From assembly GCA_028819005.1 (NCBI GenBank), contig JAPPMP010000011.1, positions 33,994 to 97,993 on the forward strand: a DNA stretch of 64,000 bases, in the 5' to 3' direction. This DNA is from Acidimicrobiaceae bacterium. GTDB taxonomy: Bacteria; Actinomycetota; Acidimicrobiia; Acidimicrobiales; Aldehydirespiratoraceae. A program made the translations under genes and the position numbers. Below the pieces are notes generated by a model. It had not been told where the DNA came from. It saw only the letters and a list, made by a program, of their open reading frames with translations, and ran no database searches. Shown piece after piece: positions 47,349 to 56,330 of this stretch (the first letter of the stretch is position 1; every line of letters begins with the position of its first letter).

Positions 47349-48494
47349 ATGCCTCTGAGCCGCGCCGACGACTATCTGATCCACCAATACCCCGAGCCGA
47401 TCGACACGGTCTTCACAGGGGACCGCCACTTCTACGATCGCTACTACTTCAACATGCACGCCTCCGACGACACTCTGTTCGCGGTGATGGGCATGGGCCA
47501 GTACCCCAACCTGGGCGTCACCGACGCTTTCGTGAGCGTCAACCACCGCCAACAACAGACCACGGTCCGTGCCTCGCGCGAGCTCGGCTCGGATCGTCTC
47601 GACACCAAGGTCGGCCCGATCCGGGTCGAAGTGGTCGAAGGGCTCCGCTCGCTGCGGGTCATCTGCGAGCCGAACGAATGGGGACTCGCTCTCGACGTGA
47701 CCTTCCAGGGCACGACCGAAGCCTTGGCGGAACCCAAAAGCTGGACTCGGGTGGGCACCCGAGTAACCCAGGAGACCTACCGTCTGGCCCAGGTCGGCTC
47801 GTATGAGGGCTTCATCGAGATCGACGGCCAACGCTACGAGGTCACCGCCGACCGTTGGGGAGGAGCCCGGGACCACAGCTGGGGGGTGCGCCACGGCATC
47901 GGCGAACCCGAACCCAGAGGAATCCGTTCCAAGGTCTCGCCCGAGATGGCCATGGGGTTCTTCCACAACTGGCTGCCCATCCAGTTCGACGACCACATGA
48001 TCAAGATCACCATCGACAACGACCATGCCGGGCGGAGACTTCTCGAAGAAGCTGTGCGGCTCTACAACCTGGGCGACCCGCGAGAACCAGAGCATCTGGG
48101 ACGCCCCGAGATCGACATCGGCTATCACCCCGGAACACGGGAAGTCGCCAGTGCGGAAGTCTGGTTCAGCGGCCCGGGAGCATCAGATTTGCGCATCAGG
48201 ACGACCCCGCTCAAAACGGTCTATCTCAAGGCCGGGTCGGGTTACATGTACGACGGCTACTGGGGCCACGGCGTGTGGCAGGGAGACGACGAGAAGGTGG
48301 AGGGTGTGATCACTCCCATCGGCGAGCCGACGCAACGATTGGACGTCTCGTTCCTCAACGAAACGCTGAGCCGCCACGAGACCAACGACGGACGCGTCGG
48401 CTACGGCATGCACGAAAATCTGATCTCCGGTTTGTATCTGCCCGACGGATTCGACAGCCCCACCGCGGTAGCGCCTCAGAGCGCCGCGCAATAG
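47349..48494 (+). CDS. conserved lipocalin/CrtC-like fold protein
   Basis: A 381-residue protein, beta-rich, with the motif WGGARDHSWGVR near the middle and a second beta domain, as in actinobacterial proteins related to carotenoid 1,2-hydratase-like/tocopherol-cyclase-like folds. These often sit near APH-like kinases, as here. The substrate is unknown, possibly a steroid or terpenoid. The two-domain arrangement and the RDHSWG motif are seen; the family link is from memory. Confidence 0.6.
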   Translation: MPLSRADDYLIHQYPEPIDTVFTGDRHFYDRYYFNMHASDDTLFAVMGMGQYPNLGVTDAFVSVNHRQQQTTVRASRELGSDRLDTKVGPIRVEVVEGLRSLRVICEPNEWGLALDVTFQGTTEALAEPKSWTRVGTRVTQETYRLAQVGSYEGFIEIDGQRYEVTADRWGGARDHSWGVRHGIGEPEPRGIRSKVSPEMAMGFFHNWLPIQFDDHMIKITIDNDHAGRRLLEEAVRLYNLGDPREPEHLGRPEIDIGYHPGTREVASAEVWFSGPGASDLRIRTTPLKTVYLKAGSGYMYDGYWGHGVWQGDDEKVEGVITPIGEPTQRLDVSFLNETLSRHETNDGRVGYGMHENLISGLYLPDGFDSPTAVAPQSAAQ

Positions 48495-48541
48495 CCCTAT
48501 CGGAGGGGGCTCCGGGTGGTCTGTTGGCCCACGACGCTCGC

Positions 48542-48547
48542 TAAGCT
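48542..48547 (+). promoter_or_regulatory. candidate -10 box of the second nuo operon
   Basis: TAAGCT (TANNNT) ends eight bases before the GTG at 48556; a leaderless start is suggested. Confidence 0.4.
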
Positions 48548-48555
48548 AACCGTTC

Positions 48556-48921
48556 GTGTCGGATTTTCTCCGTAGTTATCTCACCGTCGGAATCTTCGGT
48601 CTCGCAGGGGTCGCGCTTGTTGCCGTCTTCTTGGGCCTGGGCCGGATCTTCAGGCCCTCGAATCCGACCGAGCAGAAGCTCACTTCGTATGAGTCCGGAG
48701 TCGATCCGACCGGCGACATGTGGTCACAGGCCAACATCCGCTACTACGTCTTCGCGCTGCTCTTCGTGATGTTCGATGTGGAGGCAGTCTTCATCTTCCC
48801 GTGGGCCACGCGTCTCGAGTTCTACAAGATGTTCGGGCTGATCGAGATGGCGATCTTCATCTACATCCTGTTGCTGGGCCTTCTCTACGCCTGGCGGAAG
48901 GGGATGCTCCGATGGGTCTAG
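48556..48921 (+). CDS. nuoA: NADH-quinone oxidoreductase subunit A (complex I-2)
   Basis: A 121-residue subunit of normal length, with [16 protein letters not shown] as the conserved loop and [15 protein letters not shown] as the second helix. It lacks the repeat tail of NuoA-1. It heads an 11-gene operon without nuoEFG. The gene overlaps nuoB-2 by ten bases. Confidence 0.95.
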   Translation: MSDFLRSYLTVGIFGLAGVALVAVFLGLGRIFRPSNPTEQKLTSYESGVDPTGDMWSQANIRYYVFALLFVMFDVEAVFIFPWATRLEFYKMFGLIEMAIFIYILLLGLLYAWRKGMLRWV

Positions 48922-49412
48922 TCGAATCGGGGAAAGTCCCCAAGCCGGTCACATCGCTGCTCAACATGAGCCGCAAGTACAGCCTGTGGGCCTACCAATG
49001 GGGACTCGCCTGCTGCGCCATCGAGATGGGCGCCGCTTTCGGTTCGCCCCGGTACGACGTGATGCGGCTCGGCGTCATCCCGCTGCCGGCCAGCCCCCGC
49101 CAGTCCGATCTGCTGATCGTGTCGGGCACCGTCACCGACAAGATGGCACCGTCGGTTCTGCGTCTCTACGAACAGATTCCCGAACCCAAATACGTCATCT
49201 CGATGGGTTCGTGCGCCAATTGCGGCGGACCCTATTGGGACTCGTATTCGGTGACCAAAGGCGTGGACCAGATCATCCCGGTGGACGTCTACGTACCCGG
49301 CTGTCCACCCCGACCCGAGGCGCTGCTCGAGGGCATCGTCCTGCTCCAGGAGCGGATCCAGAACGAAGACATGACTCAGCGCTGGCGAGGTGATCCGATT
49401 GTCGTCCAATGA
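48912..49412 (+). CDS. nuoB: NADH-quinone oxidoreductase subunit B (complex I-2)
   Basis: A 166-residue N2-cluster subunit with C34-C35 (LACCAIEMG), C101 and the extra C104 in SCANCGG, and C131 in VPGCPPRPE. The GSCANCGG loop is the common form, unlike VCASSGG of NuoB-1, so the copies are not recent duplicates. ATG at 48912 lies within the nuoA-2 end. Confidence 0.96.
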   Translation: MGLVESGKVPKPVTSLLNMSRKYSLWAYQWGLACCAIEMGAAFGSPRYDVMRLGVIPLPASPRQSDLLIVSGTVTDKMAPSVLRLYEQIPEPKYVISMGSCANCGGPYWDSYSVTKGVDQIIPVDVYVPGCPPRPEALLEGIVLLQERIQNEDMTQRWRGDPIVVQ

Positions 49413-50253
49413 CGCCGTCGCCGCCGCCGCTTTTGGAGCGGACGAAACGGATGCCGAGGCAGCTAACGGATCAGCAACCGACGAAGTCCGCGAAGCGATG
49501 CTGTCCGAACTCCAAGAAGAGCTGGGGGAGGCGGTGGTCGGTTCCCACATCGCCGCGGGCGTCGACATCACCGTTCGTGTCACCTCGGAGGCCTGGGCCG
49601 CAACCGCCGAGTTCTTGAAGCGCGAGATGGGGTTCGCCTACTTCAATTTCCTGAGCGCAATCGACTGGCTGCCCTCGCCGTTCGGCCGCGATATGGACAG
49701 CCAGGTCGATCTGGCGCTTGATCCGGACGCGGAGCCCGTCGAGCCCGAGGCAATGGAACAGGGACTCGCCGGTGGAGACGCCCGCTTCCAGGTCCTCGCC
49801 CGGGTGAACGACATTGCCGGCCATCGCGCCGTCACCCTCAAAGCCGACGTGGACGACGCCGCTATGTCGGTGCCCAGCTGGGTACCGGTGTATGCGGGCG
49901 CCAACTGGCATGAGCGTGAGACCTGGGAGATGTTCGGCATCGATTTCGTCGGCCATCCCGGCCTGCGCCACATCTACCTGCCCGGCGCGTTCGAAGGCAA
50001 CCCGCTCCGCAAGGACTATCCGCTGCTGGCCCGGCGTGTGAAACCCTGGCCGGGCATCGTCGATGTCGAGTTGATGCCGACCGACGAGACCGACGCCGAA
50101 GTACCAGAGACACCCGCCACCGACACCGCGGCCCCGGCTGCGCCCGTCGAAAGCGCAGCCACCGCGTCCGGCGCGGCTTCGGCTGCGCCCGGCGAAGGCA
50201 CCGCGCCCGTCGAAAGCGCAGCCACCGCGCCCGTCGAAAGCACCGACGCATGA
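49390..50253 (+). CDS. nuoC: NADH-quinone oxidoreductase subunit C (complex I-2)
   Basis: A 287-residue 30-kDa subunit with [17 protein letters not shown] and NPLRKDYPL. It has a polar N-terminus and an Ala/Pro/Glu-rich C-terminal tail (about 235-287) built from [12 protein letters not shown] repeats. Start is uncertain: GTG 49390 overlaps nuoB-2 by 23 bases, and TTG 49399 is the alternative. ATGA overlap with nuoD-2. Confidence 0.93.
   Translation: MIRLSSNDAVAAAAFGADETDAEAANGSATDEVREAMLSELQEELGEAVVGSHIAAGVDITVRVTSEAWAATAEFLKREMGFAYFNFLSAIDWLPSPFGRDMDSQVDLALDPDAEPVEPEAMEQGLAGGDARFQVLARVNDIAGHRAVTLKADVDDAAMSVPSWVPVYAGANWHERETWEMFGIDFVGHPGLRHIYLPGAFEGNPLRKDYPLLARRVKPWPGIVDVELMPTDETDAEVPETPATDTAAPAAPVESAATASGAASAAPGEGTAPVESAATAPVESTDA
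50130..50237. repeat. degenerate repeat block in nuoC-2 tail
   Basis: GCCCGTCGAAAGCGCAGCC and shorter forms recur at about 50142, 50205 and 50226. Copies at 50130-50159 and 50175-50204 match the dispersed GC-rich element in the APAAPxES frame. The block encodes an Ala/Pro/Glu/Ser tail. Confidence 0.65.
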
Positions 50254-51431
50254 CCGCAGTCTCGAGCCGCCGGCAACTCAACTACATCGCCGCGCAGGCC
50301 GCGGATGCCCGGGTCAACCTCGAGATCGAAACCGAGGGCATGACCCTCAACATCGGCCCGCAGCACCCGGCCACCCACGGCACGCTGCGCATCGTCGCCA
50401 AGCTCGACGGCGAGCAGGTCATCGCCGCCGACCCGGTCATGGGCTACATGCACCGCGGCTACGAGAAACTCAGCGAAGTTCGCACCTATCCGCAGGTCAC
50501 GACGCTCATCAACCGCATCGATTGGCTCGGAAGTTTCGCCAATGAGGTGCCGTTCATCCTGGCGGCAGAACAGCTGATGGAGGTCGAAGCGCCGCCACGC
50601 TCCCAGTGGATCCGCACGGTTCTGTTCGAGATGAGCCGAATCGCCAACATCGTGCTGTTCCTGGGCGACATGGCAGTGCAGGTGGGGGCAGTCACGCCGG
50701 TCTTCTTCGCCTTCCGCGACCGGGAGCACATTCTCAACCAGATCGAAGCGGCCACCGGAGGGCGCTTCCACCCCAACTTCGACCGGATCGGCGGCCTCAA
50801 AGACGACCTTCCCAAGGGCTGGATCGTCGAGACCAAGCAGGTCATGAAAAAGATGCGCTCGTTCTGCAACGAGATCGAAGAGTTGGTGATGGGCAACGAG
50901 ATCTTCCAAGCCCGCACCCGCGGAATCGGTGTGGTTCCTGCAGACATCGGCCTGTCCTACGGACTCTCGGGCGCCAACATCCGCGGATCCGGGGTGGACT
51001 GGGATGTGCGACGCGACGGCACCACCGGCGCAGGAGGCCTGGTACACAACGAGCTCGACTGGCGGGTCTGGACCCATCCCGACGGTGATTCGTTCAGTCG
51101 ATTCTGGGTCCGCCTTCAAGAGGTCCGGGAGTCCACCAGGATGGTCGACCAGCTTCTCGACGGCCTTCCCAGCGGTCCGATCATGGCCAAAGTCCCCCGC
51201 ATCATCAAGGTTCCCGCAGGCGAGGCCTACGTCGAGACCGAGAATCCGCTCGGGGTGATGGGCTACTACGTGGTCTCCAAGGGTGGCCTGGCGCCGTTCC
51301 GGGTCAAGATCCGCTCGGCCTCGTTCAACAACATGTCGATAACCCCGTGGTTGCTGACCGGTGTGTACGTCCCCGACATCATCACGATCCTGGGCAGTCT
51401 CTACTTCATCCTGGGAGACATTGACCGGTGA
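50250..51431 (+). CDS. nuoD: NADH-quinone oxidoreductase subunit D (complex I-2)
   Basis: A 393-residue quinone-pocket subunit with NIGPQHPATHGTLRI, GYMHRGYEKL and the terminal ILGDIDR. The HPATHG form and length differ from NuoD-1. It should pair with NuoB-2. GTGA overlap with nuoH-2. Confidence 0.96.
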   Translation: MTAVSSRRQLNYIAAQAADARVNLEIETEGMTLNIGPQHPATHGTLRIVAKLDGEQVIAADPVMGYMHRGYEKLSEVRTYPQVTTLINRIDWLGSFANEVPFILAAEQLMEVEAPPRSQWIRTVLFEMSRIANIVLFLGDMAVQVGAVTPVFFAFRDREHILNQIEAATGGRFHPNFDRIGGLKDDLPKGWIVETKQVMKKMRSFCNEIEELVMGNEIFQARTRGIGVVPADIGLSYGLSGANIRGSGVDWDVRRDGTTGAGGLVHNELDWRVWTHPDGDSFSRFWVRLQEVRESTRMVDQLLDGLPSGPIMAKVPRIIKVPAGEAYVETENPLGVMGYYVVSKGGLAPFRVKIRSASFNNMSITPWLLTGVYVPDIITILGSLYFILGDIDR

Positions 51432-52474
51432 GCACGACCCAGGTGTTCGCTGAGCTCGCCTACTGGCAGCAGACCGGCATCCGTGTCGGCGCCGCACTGG
51501 CAGCGGTCCTGCTGGTCGCGGGCGCGCTCGTCTACATGCATCTGTTCAAGGCCGTGTCTTTCATGCAGAGCCGCCTCGGCCCGATGGAGGCCGGTCCCTA
51601 CGGTTCGCTCCAGCTGCTGGCTGAAGTAGGCAAACACATCCAGAAAGAGGACATCTTCCCCGCCAAAGCCGACAGGTTCGTGTTCGGAGCGGCGCCGTTC
51701 GTGGTGCTCGCCTCCACGTTCCTGTTGGTTGTGGTGGTCCCGGCGGGTCCCGACGCCTGGTTCATCGATCACCACAACAGCGATCTGGGGATCTACCTGG
51801 GCCTCGCGGTCTCGTCGGTCTCGGTGCTCGGCATTCTCATGGCGGGTTGGGGATCGTCCAACAAATACTCGCTGCTCGGCGGCCTGCGCGCGACCGGGCA
51901 GCTCATCGCCTATGAACTGCCGCTGATCCTCGCGGTGGTCGGCGTGGTGATCCAAGCGGGCACGATGAACATGGCCGACATCGTCTATGCCCAGGCGAAC
52001 GGCGAGATTTTCGGCTTGGGCATCGTCGGGAACCCGTACATCCTCACCCAGGGCGTGGCGTTCATCATCTTCTTGATCGCGATGCAGGCCGAGCTGGCCC
52101 AGGCGCCGTTCGACATGCCCGTGGCCGAGTCCGAACTGGTGACCGGCTACATGACCGAGTACTCGGGGATGCGGTTCCTGTTGTTCTTCATCGGCGAATT
52201 CGCGACCGCCGGGGTGTTCGCAGCGGTGGCTTCGGTGCTGTTCCTGGGCGGCTGGTACATCCCGGGGATCGATCCCGGCGCCGACGTCATGAACTTGCTG
52301 GGCCCGTTGGTGATGCTCGTGAAGATCGTCGGCCTGACTTTCCTGGTGTTCTGGACCCGGTTCACGATGCCCCGCTTCCGTGAAGACCAGCTGCAGCGTC
52401 TCGCATGGAAATTCCTCATCCCCATTGCTCTCGCCAACATCGTGGTGACGGGCATTCTCAAGGTCGCCTTCTAG
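51428..52474 (+). CDS. nuoH: NADH-quinone oxidoreductase subunit H (complex I-2)
   Basis: A 348-residue membrane subunit of normal size: [27 protein letters not shown] and [20 protein letters not shown]. nuoH follows nuoD directly, with no nuoEFG between, the hallmark of 11-subunit complex I loci. Confidence 0.96.
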   Translation: MSTTQVFAELAYWQQTGIRVGAALAAVLLVAGALVYMHLFKAVSFMQSRLGPMEAGPYGSLQLLAEVGKHIQKEDIFPAKADRFVFGAAPFVVLASTFLLVVVVPAGPDAWFIDHHNSDLGIYLGLAVSSVSVLGILMAGWGSSNKYSLLGGLRATGQLIAYELPLILAVVGVVIQAGTMNMADIVYAQANGEIFGLGIVGNPYILTQGVAFIIFLIAMQAELAQAPFDMPVAESELVTGYMTEYSGMRFLLFFIGEFATAGVFAAVASVLFLGGWYIPGIDPGADVMNLLGPLVMLVKIVGLTFLVFWTRFTMPRFREDQLQRLAWKFLIPIALANIVVTGILKVAF

Positions 52475-52488
52475 GCCGGCAGGTACTT

Positions 52489-53028
52489 ATGGCACTCATA
52501 CCAGGACTCATCAAAGGACTCGGAGTCACCGGGTCGACCATGATGCGCACGATCTTCCCCGGCGGGGTCAAGAAACCGATCCCTTCGCCGGTGAAGGGCG
52601 CCGAGACGGTGCAGTACCCCCACGAGAAGGAGGCGCCGCCGACCCGTGCCCGCGGGGTGATCGCGCTTCACGAGGAGAACTGCACAGCATGCATGCTGTG
52701 CGCCCGTGAATGCCCGGACTGGTGCATTTACATCGAGGGCCACAAGGAGAAGGCGCCACCGAGGCGGGCGGGTGGAAAGCCGCGTCAGCGCAACATACTC
52801 GACCGTTTCGACATCGATTATGCACTGTGCATGTTCTGCGGGATCTGCGTCGAGGTCTGCCCCTTCGAGGCGCTGTTCTGGAGCCCCGAGTACGAGTTCT
52901 CCGAACCCCGGATCGCGGATCTGCTGCACGACATGTCGCGTCTGTCGGAGTGGATGGAGACGGTCCCCGACTTTGAGGACTATGAGGCCGGTTCGCAGCA
53001 GAAGAAGCTGAAGGTGCCGCCTACATGA
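52489..53028 (+). CDS. nuoI: NADH-quinone oxidoreductase subunit I (complex I-2)
   Basis: A 179-residue subunit with two [4Fe-4S] motifs, C65, C68, C71, C75 ([12 protein letters not shown]) and C114, C117, C120, C124 ([12 protein letters not shown]). In an 11-subunit complex NuoI is the likely docking point for a ferredoxin-type donor. The ATG at 52489 lies 14 bases after nuoH-2. ATGA overlap with nuoJ-2. Confidence 0.95.
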   Translation: MALIPGLIKGLGVTGSTMMRTIFPGGVKKPIPSPVKGAETVQYPHEKEAPPTRARGVIALHEENCTACMLCARECPDWCIYIEGHKEKAPPRRAGGKPRQRNILDRFDIDYALCMFCGICVEVCPFEALFWSPEYEFSEPRIADLLHDMSRLSEWMETVPDFEDYEAGSQQKKLKVPPT

Positions 53029-53555
53029 GCCTGCTCGCCGCACTGTCCGCCGACGCCGACCTCTATGTGGCGCAGAACGTCTTCTTCGCGGTCATCGCCG
53101 CGGCGATGGTCTTCTCGGCGGTGCGTGTCGTCACGACCGGCAACGTCGTGCATGCGGCGCTCTGGCTCGTGGTGGTTCTGGCCGGGGTGGCCGCGCAGTT
53201 CATCCTGCTCGGCTCGGATTTCGTGGCGGTCACCCAGGTGCTGGTCTACATCGGCGCGGTGGTGGTGCTGTTCCTGTTCGGGGTGATGTTGACGCGTGCG
53301 TCGCTCGGTGACGACGAGTCGGTGGGCGACGAGAAGAGGGTCATGGCCGCGGTGGTGGGAGTGCTGCTTTTCGCGGTGATGGCGACTGGTTTGATCCACA
53401 CTTATGAAGACGGCCGTCTGGTCATCGAAAACCCCCAATCGGTCAACGTCGTGTCGGACGCCATCTTCTCGCAGTACATCGTGGCGTTCGAAGCGGTCTC
53501 CGTGTTGTTGTTGGCAGCGCTGATCGGCGCCATCGTCGTGGCGCGGAAGGACTGA
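53025..53555 (+). CDS. nuoJ: NADH-quinone oxidoreductase subunit J (complex I-2)
   Basis: A 176-residue membrane subunit with five helices; [18 protein letters not shown] is the pi-bulge helix segment. Normal length without the tail of NuoJ-1. It is followed by an unusual 159-bp spacer before nuoK-2. Confidence 0.95.
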   Translation: MSLLAALSADADLYVAQNVFFAVIAAAMVFSAVRVVTTGNVVHAALWLVVVLAGVAAQFILLGSDFVAVTQVLVYIGAVVVLFLFGVMLTRASLGDDESVGDEKRVMAAVVGVLLFAVMATGLIHTYEDGRLVIENPQSVNVVSDAIFSQYIVAFEAVSVLLLAALIGAIVVARKD

Positions 53556-53714
53556 GTTGATGCGCGGATTGGAAAATTCTTCGCGTCGTGGGCCGTCGTT
53601 TTCCCGCTCTTGTCCGCTTCGCTCACGGGCCGCTCGGGCCACGGCCTCGCGATCGGAGCTGTTGGAGCGCGGAGGTTGTCCGGCGATCCGCTCGGCCTCT
53701 GGGGAGCGCAGCCG
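53556..53714. other. 159-bp spacer between nuoJ-2 and nuoK-2
   Basis: The only long gap within an otherwise tightly packed operon. It contains GC-rich sequence with several GGCC sites, including CGGGCCGCTCGGGCCACGG. An open frame in phase with nuoK runs through its last 105 bases, so a longer NuoK N-terminus is formally possible but would not match the family. Confidence 0.5.
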
Positions 53715-54014
53715 ATGTTGTTGAATCAGTTCCTGCTGCTGTCTGCGGTGTTGTTCTGCATAGGCGTGTACGGGGTTCTGGCGCGCAAGAACGGCGTGCT
53801 GGTGCTGATGTCGATCGAACTGATCCTGAACGCAGTGAACATAAACCTCGTCGCCTTCGGCGCCCTCACCGCGGATGTGGGCGGCGAGGTGTTCGCCCTG
53901 TTCACCATCGCTGTGGCCGCTGCTGAAGTCGGTATCGGCCTGGCCATTGTCCTGCTCATCTACCGCAACCGTCGCAGCATCGACCTCTCCGAGATCGATC
54001 TCATGAAGGGCTGA
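53715..54014 (+). CDS. nuoK: NADH-quinone oxidoreductase subunit K (complex I-2)
   Basis: A 99-residue three-helix subunit with the conserved Glu in [14 protein letters not shown] and another in [11 protein letters not shown]. The ATG at 53715 gives the normal family start [14 protein letters not shown]; a start at 53610 would add 35 unrelated residues. Confidence 0.95.
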   Translation: MLLNQFLLLSAVLFCIGVYGVLARKNGVLVLMSIELILNAVNINLVAFGALTADVGGEVFALFTIAVAAAEVGIGLAIVLLIYRNRRSIDLSEIDLMKG

Positions 54015-54017
54015 CCT

Positions 54018-56312
54018 GTGTCGTTTCTTTTCGGGTTTGCTGAACCTAGCTCGGTGCCGACCTCGTCGACTGTGGCCCACAGCGCGAACTGGTTCCTCGA
54101 GTACGCGTGGCTCGTTCCCCTGCTGCCTGCGTTGTCGTTCGTGGGGATCCTCTTCTTCGGCAAACGCATGCGCTACAGGGGCGCCGAACTGGGCATCGCT
54201 GCGGTTTCGCTCTCGTTCCTGTTGGCCGTATGCGCCGGTTTCGCCTGGATCCAGCATCGCGACAATTTCGTTCTCCCCGACGCCGCTTCCGGGGCTCCGG
54301 CTACGCCCGGCGAAAGCTACGTTGCGGTCCAAAACTCCACGCAATGGCTGCAATCAGGTGGAGTCGAGTTCGGCGCGGGGGTTCTCGTCGACGGGCTGTC
54401 GGTGATGATGCTGTTGGTGGTGACGATCGTGTCGCTGCTGGTGCACGTCTACAGCACCGACTACGTGGGCGACGACAAGCGCTACACCCACTTCTTCGCG
54501 TTCCTTTCGTTGTTCACCGCGGCAATGCTGTTCTTCGTCCTCAGCGACAACATCCTGCAGATGATCGTCGGCTGGGAGCTCGTCGGCGTCTGCTCGTTCG
54601 TGCTGATCGGGCATTGGTGGGAGGAGAAACCCAACTCCGACGCCGCCCTGAAAGCGTTCCTCACCAACCGGGTCGGCGACGTCGGCCTGATCATCGGCAC
54701 GATCACGCTGTTCTTCGCTGCCGGCGGCGGCCACACCTTCGACACGATCAAGATCAACGAAGCGATCGTGCAAGGAGAGGTCGGACACACCGCGCTGGTC
54801 GTGGCGTCGCTGTGCCTGATGGCCGCCGTGATGTCGAAATCGGGTCAGTTCATACTGCACACCTGGCTGCCCGACGCCATGGCCGGCCCCACCCCGGTCT
54901 CAGCGTTGATCCACGCAGCCACCATGGTCGTCGCCGGGGTCTTCATGATCGCCCGGCTCTACCCGGTCTTCTTCGAGGGGATGCAGATCGGCGGGTCGAG
55001 CATCAACCTGATGGCCACCATCGGCGCCGTCACCCTGGTCTTCGGCGGGCTGCTCGCGTTCGTGCAGGACGACATCAAGAAGGTGCTGGCCTATTCGACC
55101 GTCTCTCAGCTCGGCTACATGGTGATGGCGCTCGGTGTTGGGGCGTGGACCGCGGCGGTCTTCCATCTCTTCACCCACGCCTTCTTCAAAGCCAACCTCT
55201 TCTTGGGCTCGGGGTCGGTCGCCCATGCCGTGCATTCGTTCGACATGAAGAAGGACATGGGCGGAATGCGCAAGTTCATGCCCAAGACCTACATCACGTT
55301 CATCATCGGTTCGCTGGCTCTGGCCGGGTTGTTCCCGCTGGCCGGGTTCTGGTCCAAGGACGAGATCCTCGTCGGCACCGGAGGCTGGGGGCTCTTCGGC
55401 GGCACCGGCGGCAACGGCGCCTACACCTTCCATCTGTTGATGGGCGTGTTCGGGGCCGCGCTCACCGCCGCCTACATGACCCGTTGCGTTTATCTGACCT
55501 TCCACGGGGAGTTCCGCGGCGGCCATGCCCACGGCGGTCATGCCCACGGCGGCCATGCCCACGGCGGCCATGAACACGGCGGCCATGCCCACGGCGGCCA
55601 TGCCCACGGCGACCCCCACGAGTCGGGACCGCGCATCCTGGTGCCGCTCTACATTCTGTCGGGGCTGGCTGTCGTTGCCGGTTTCGCCAACCTTCCCGCC
55701 GGTTTCCAGCTCGTCGGCGACTCGTGGACGGAACGATTCGGCCACTACGTGGAACCGTACAAATCGTCGTATTTCCCGGCGATCGACCACGCGACCCCAT
55801 CTTGGTCGTTGGCCGTGGTGGCGAGTGTCGTGGCTCTGGCGGGCGCCGGGGCAGCGATCTACTACTACTTCGTGAAGGTGGATCGATTGGCCGACCAAAC
55901 GCAGCAGTCGCTCACCGAGCTGCCCGACGGCCTGTCCAAGTCCAATGCCCTGGCCGGGGCCGGCCACAGAGTACTCGTCAACAAGTACTACCTCGACCAT
56001 CTCTACGAGGGAGTCATCGTCGCCTTCACCAAGGGTCCGCTGGCGCGAGCCGCTTACTGGGTCAACCAGAAAGTAATCGACCGCACGGTCGACAAAGCCG
56101 GCGAAACCGCGGTGCTGGTGGGCCGCCATGTCTACGACGTGGTGGACCAGAGCGTCATCGACGGTTTCGTCGACGGTTCAGGCCGAGTGTCGGACGCAAC
56201 CGGTGAGGAACTCCGCCAGATCAACTCCGGCAAAGTCCAGAACTACGCCGCAATCCTGTTCGCAATGGCGGCCGTGCTCGCCGGAACCTTCTTAATCATC
56301 TTCGCTCTCTAA
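54018..56312 (+). CDS. nuoL: NADH-quinone oxidoreductase subunit L (complex I-2), His-rich insertion
   Basis: Antiporter-like subunit, 764 residues. GWELVGVCSFVLIGHWW, LPDAMAGPTPVSALIHAATMV and FTHAFFKANLF carry the conserved residues. After TRCVYLTFHGEFR (about 500) comes a His/Gly/Ala repeat of six HAHGG/HEHGG-like pentapeptides, then DPHESGPRILVPL. A potential metal-binding loop therefore sits where NuoL-1 has its coiled coil. An APATPGES linker near 92-100 contains a copy of the dispersed element. GTG start. Confidence 0.95.
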   Translation: MSFLFGFAEPSSVPTSSTVAHSANWFLEYAWLVPLLPALSFVGILFFGKRMRYRGAELGIAAVSLSFLLAVCAGFAWIQHRDNFVLPDAASGAPATPGESYVAVQNSTQWLQSGGVEFGAGVLVDGLSVMMLLVVTIVSLLVHVYSTDYVGDDKRYTHFFAFLSLFTAAMLFFVLSDNILQMIVGWELVGVCSFVLIGHWWEEKPNSDAALKAFLTNRVGDVGLIIGTITLFFAAGGGHTFDTIKINEAIVQGEVGHTALVVASLCLMAAVMSKSGQFILHTWLPDAMAGPTPVSALIHAATMVVAGVFMIARLYPVFFEGMQIGGSSINLMATIGAVTLVFGGLLAFVQDDIKKVLAYSTVSQLGYMVMALGVGAWTAAVFHLFTHAFFKANLFLGSGSVAHAVHSFDMKKDMGGMRKFMPKTYITFIIGSLALAGLFPLAGFWSKDEILVGTGGWGLFGGTGGNGAYTFHLLMGVFGAALTAAYMTRCVYLTFHGEFRGGHAHGGHAHGGHAHGGHEHGGHAHGGHAHGDPHESGPRILVPLYILSGLAVVAGFANLPAGFQLVGDSWTERFGHYVEPYKSSYFPAIDHATPSWSLAVVASVVALAGAGAAIYYYFVKVDRLADQTQQSLTELPDGLSKSNALAGAGHRVLVNKYYLDHLYEGVIVAFTKGPLARAAYWVNQKVIDRTVDKAGETAVLVGRHVYDVVDQSVIDGFVDGSGRVSDATGEELRQINSGKVQNYAAILFAMAAVLAGTFLIIFAL
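54293..54317. repeat. dispersed GC-rich element in nuoL-2
   Basis: GGCTCCGGCTACGCCCGG followed by CGAAAGC. The first 19 bases are identical to the nuoG copies, but it is read in a different frame, as APATPGES. Confidence 0.75.
55518..55607. repeat. 15-bp tandem repeat in nuoL-2
   Basis: Six in-frame units of GGCGGCCATGCCCAC (one has GAACAC) encode GGHAH/GGHEH. The units are almost identical, so the expansion is recent. Confidence 0.95.
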
Positions 56313-56330
56313 CCCAGGAATCTTCTCGAC

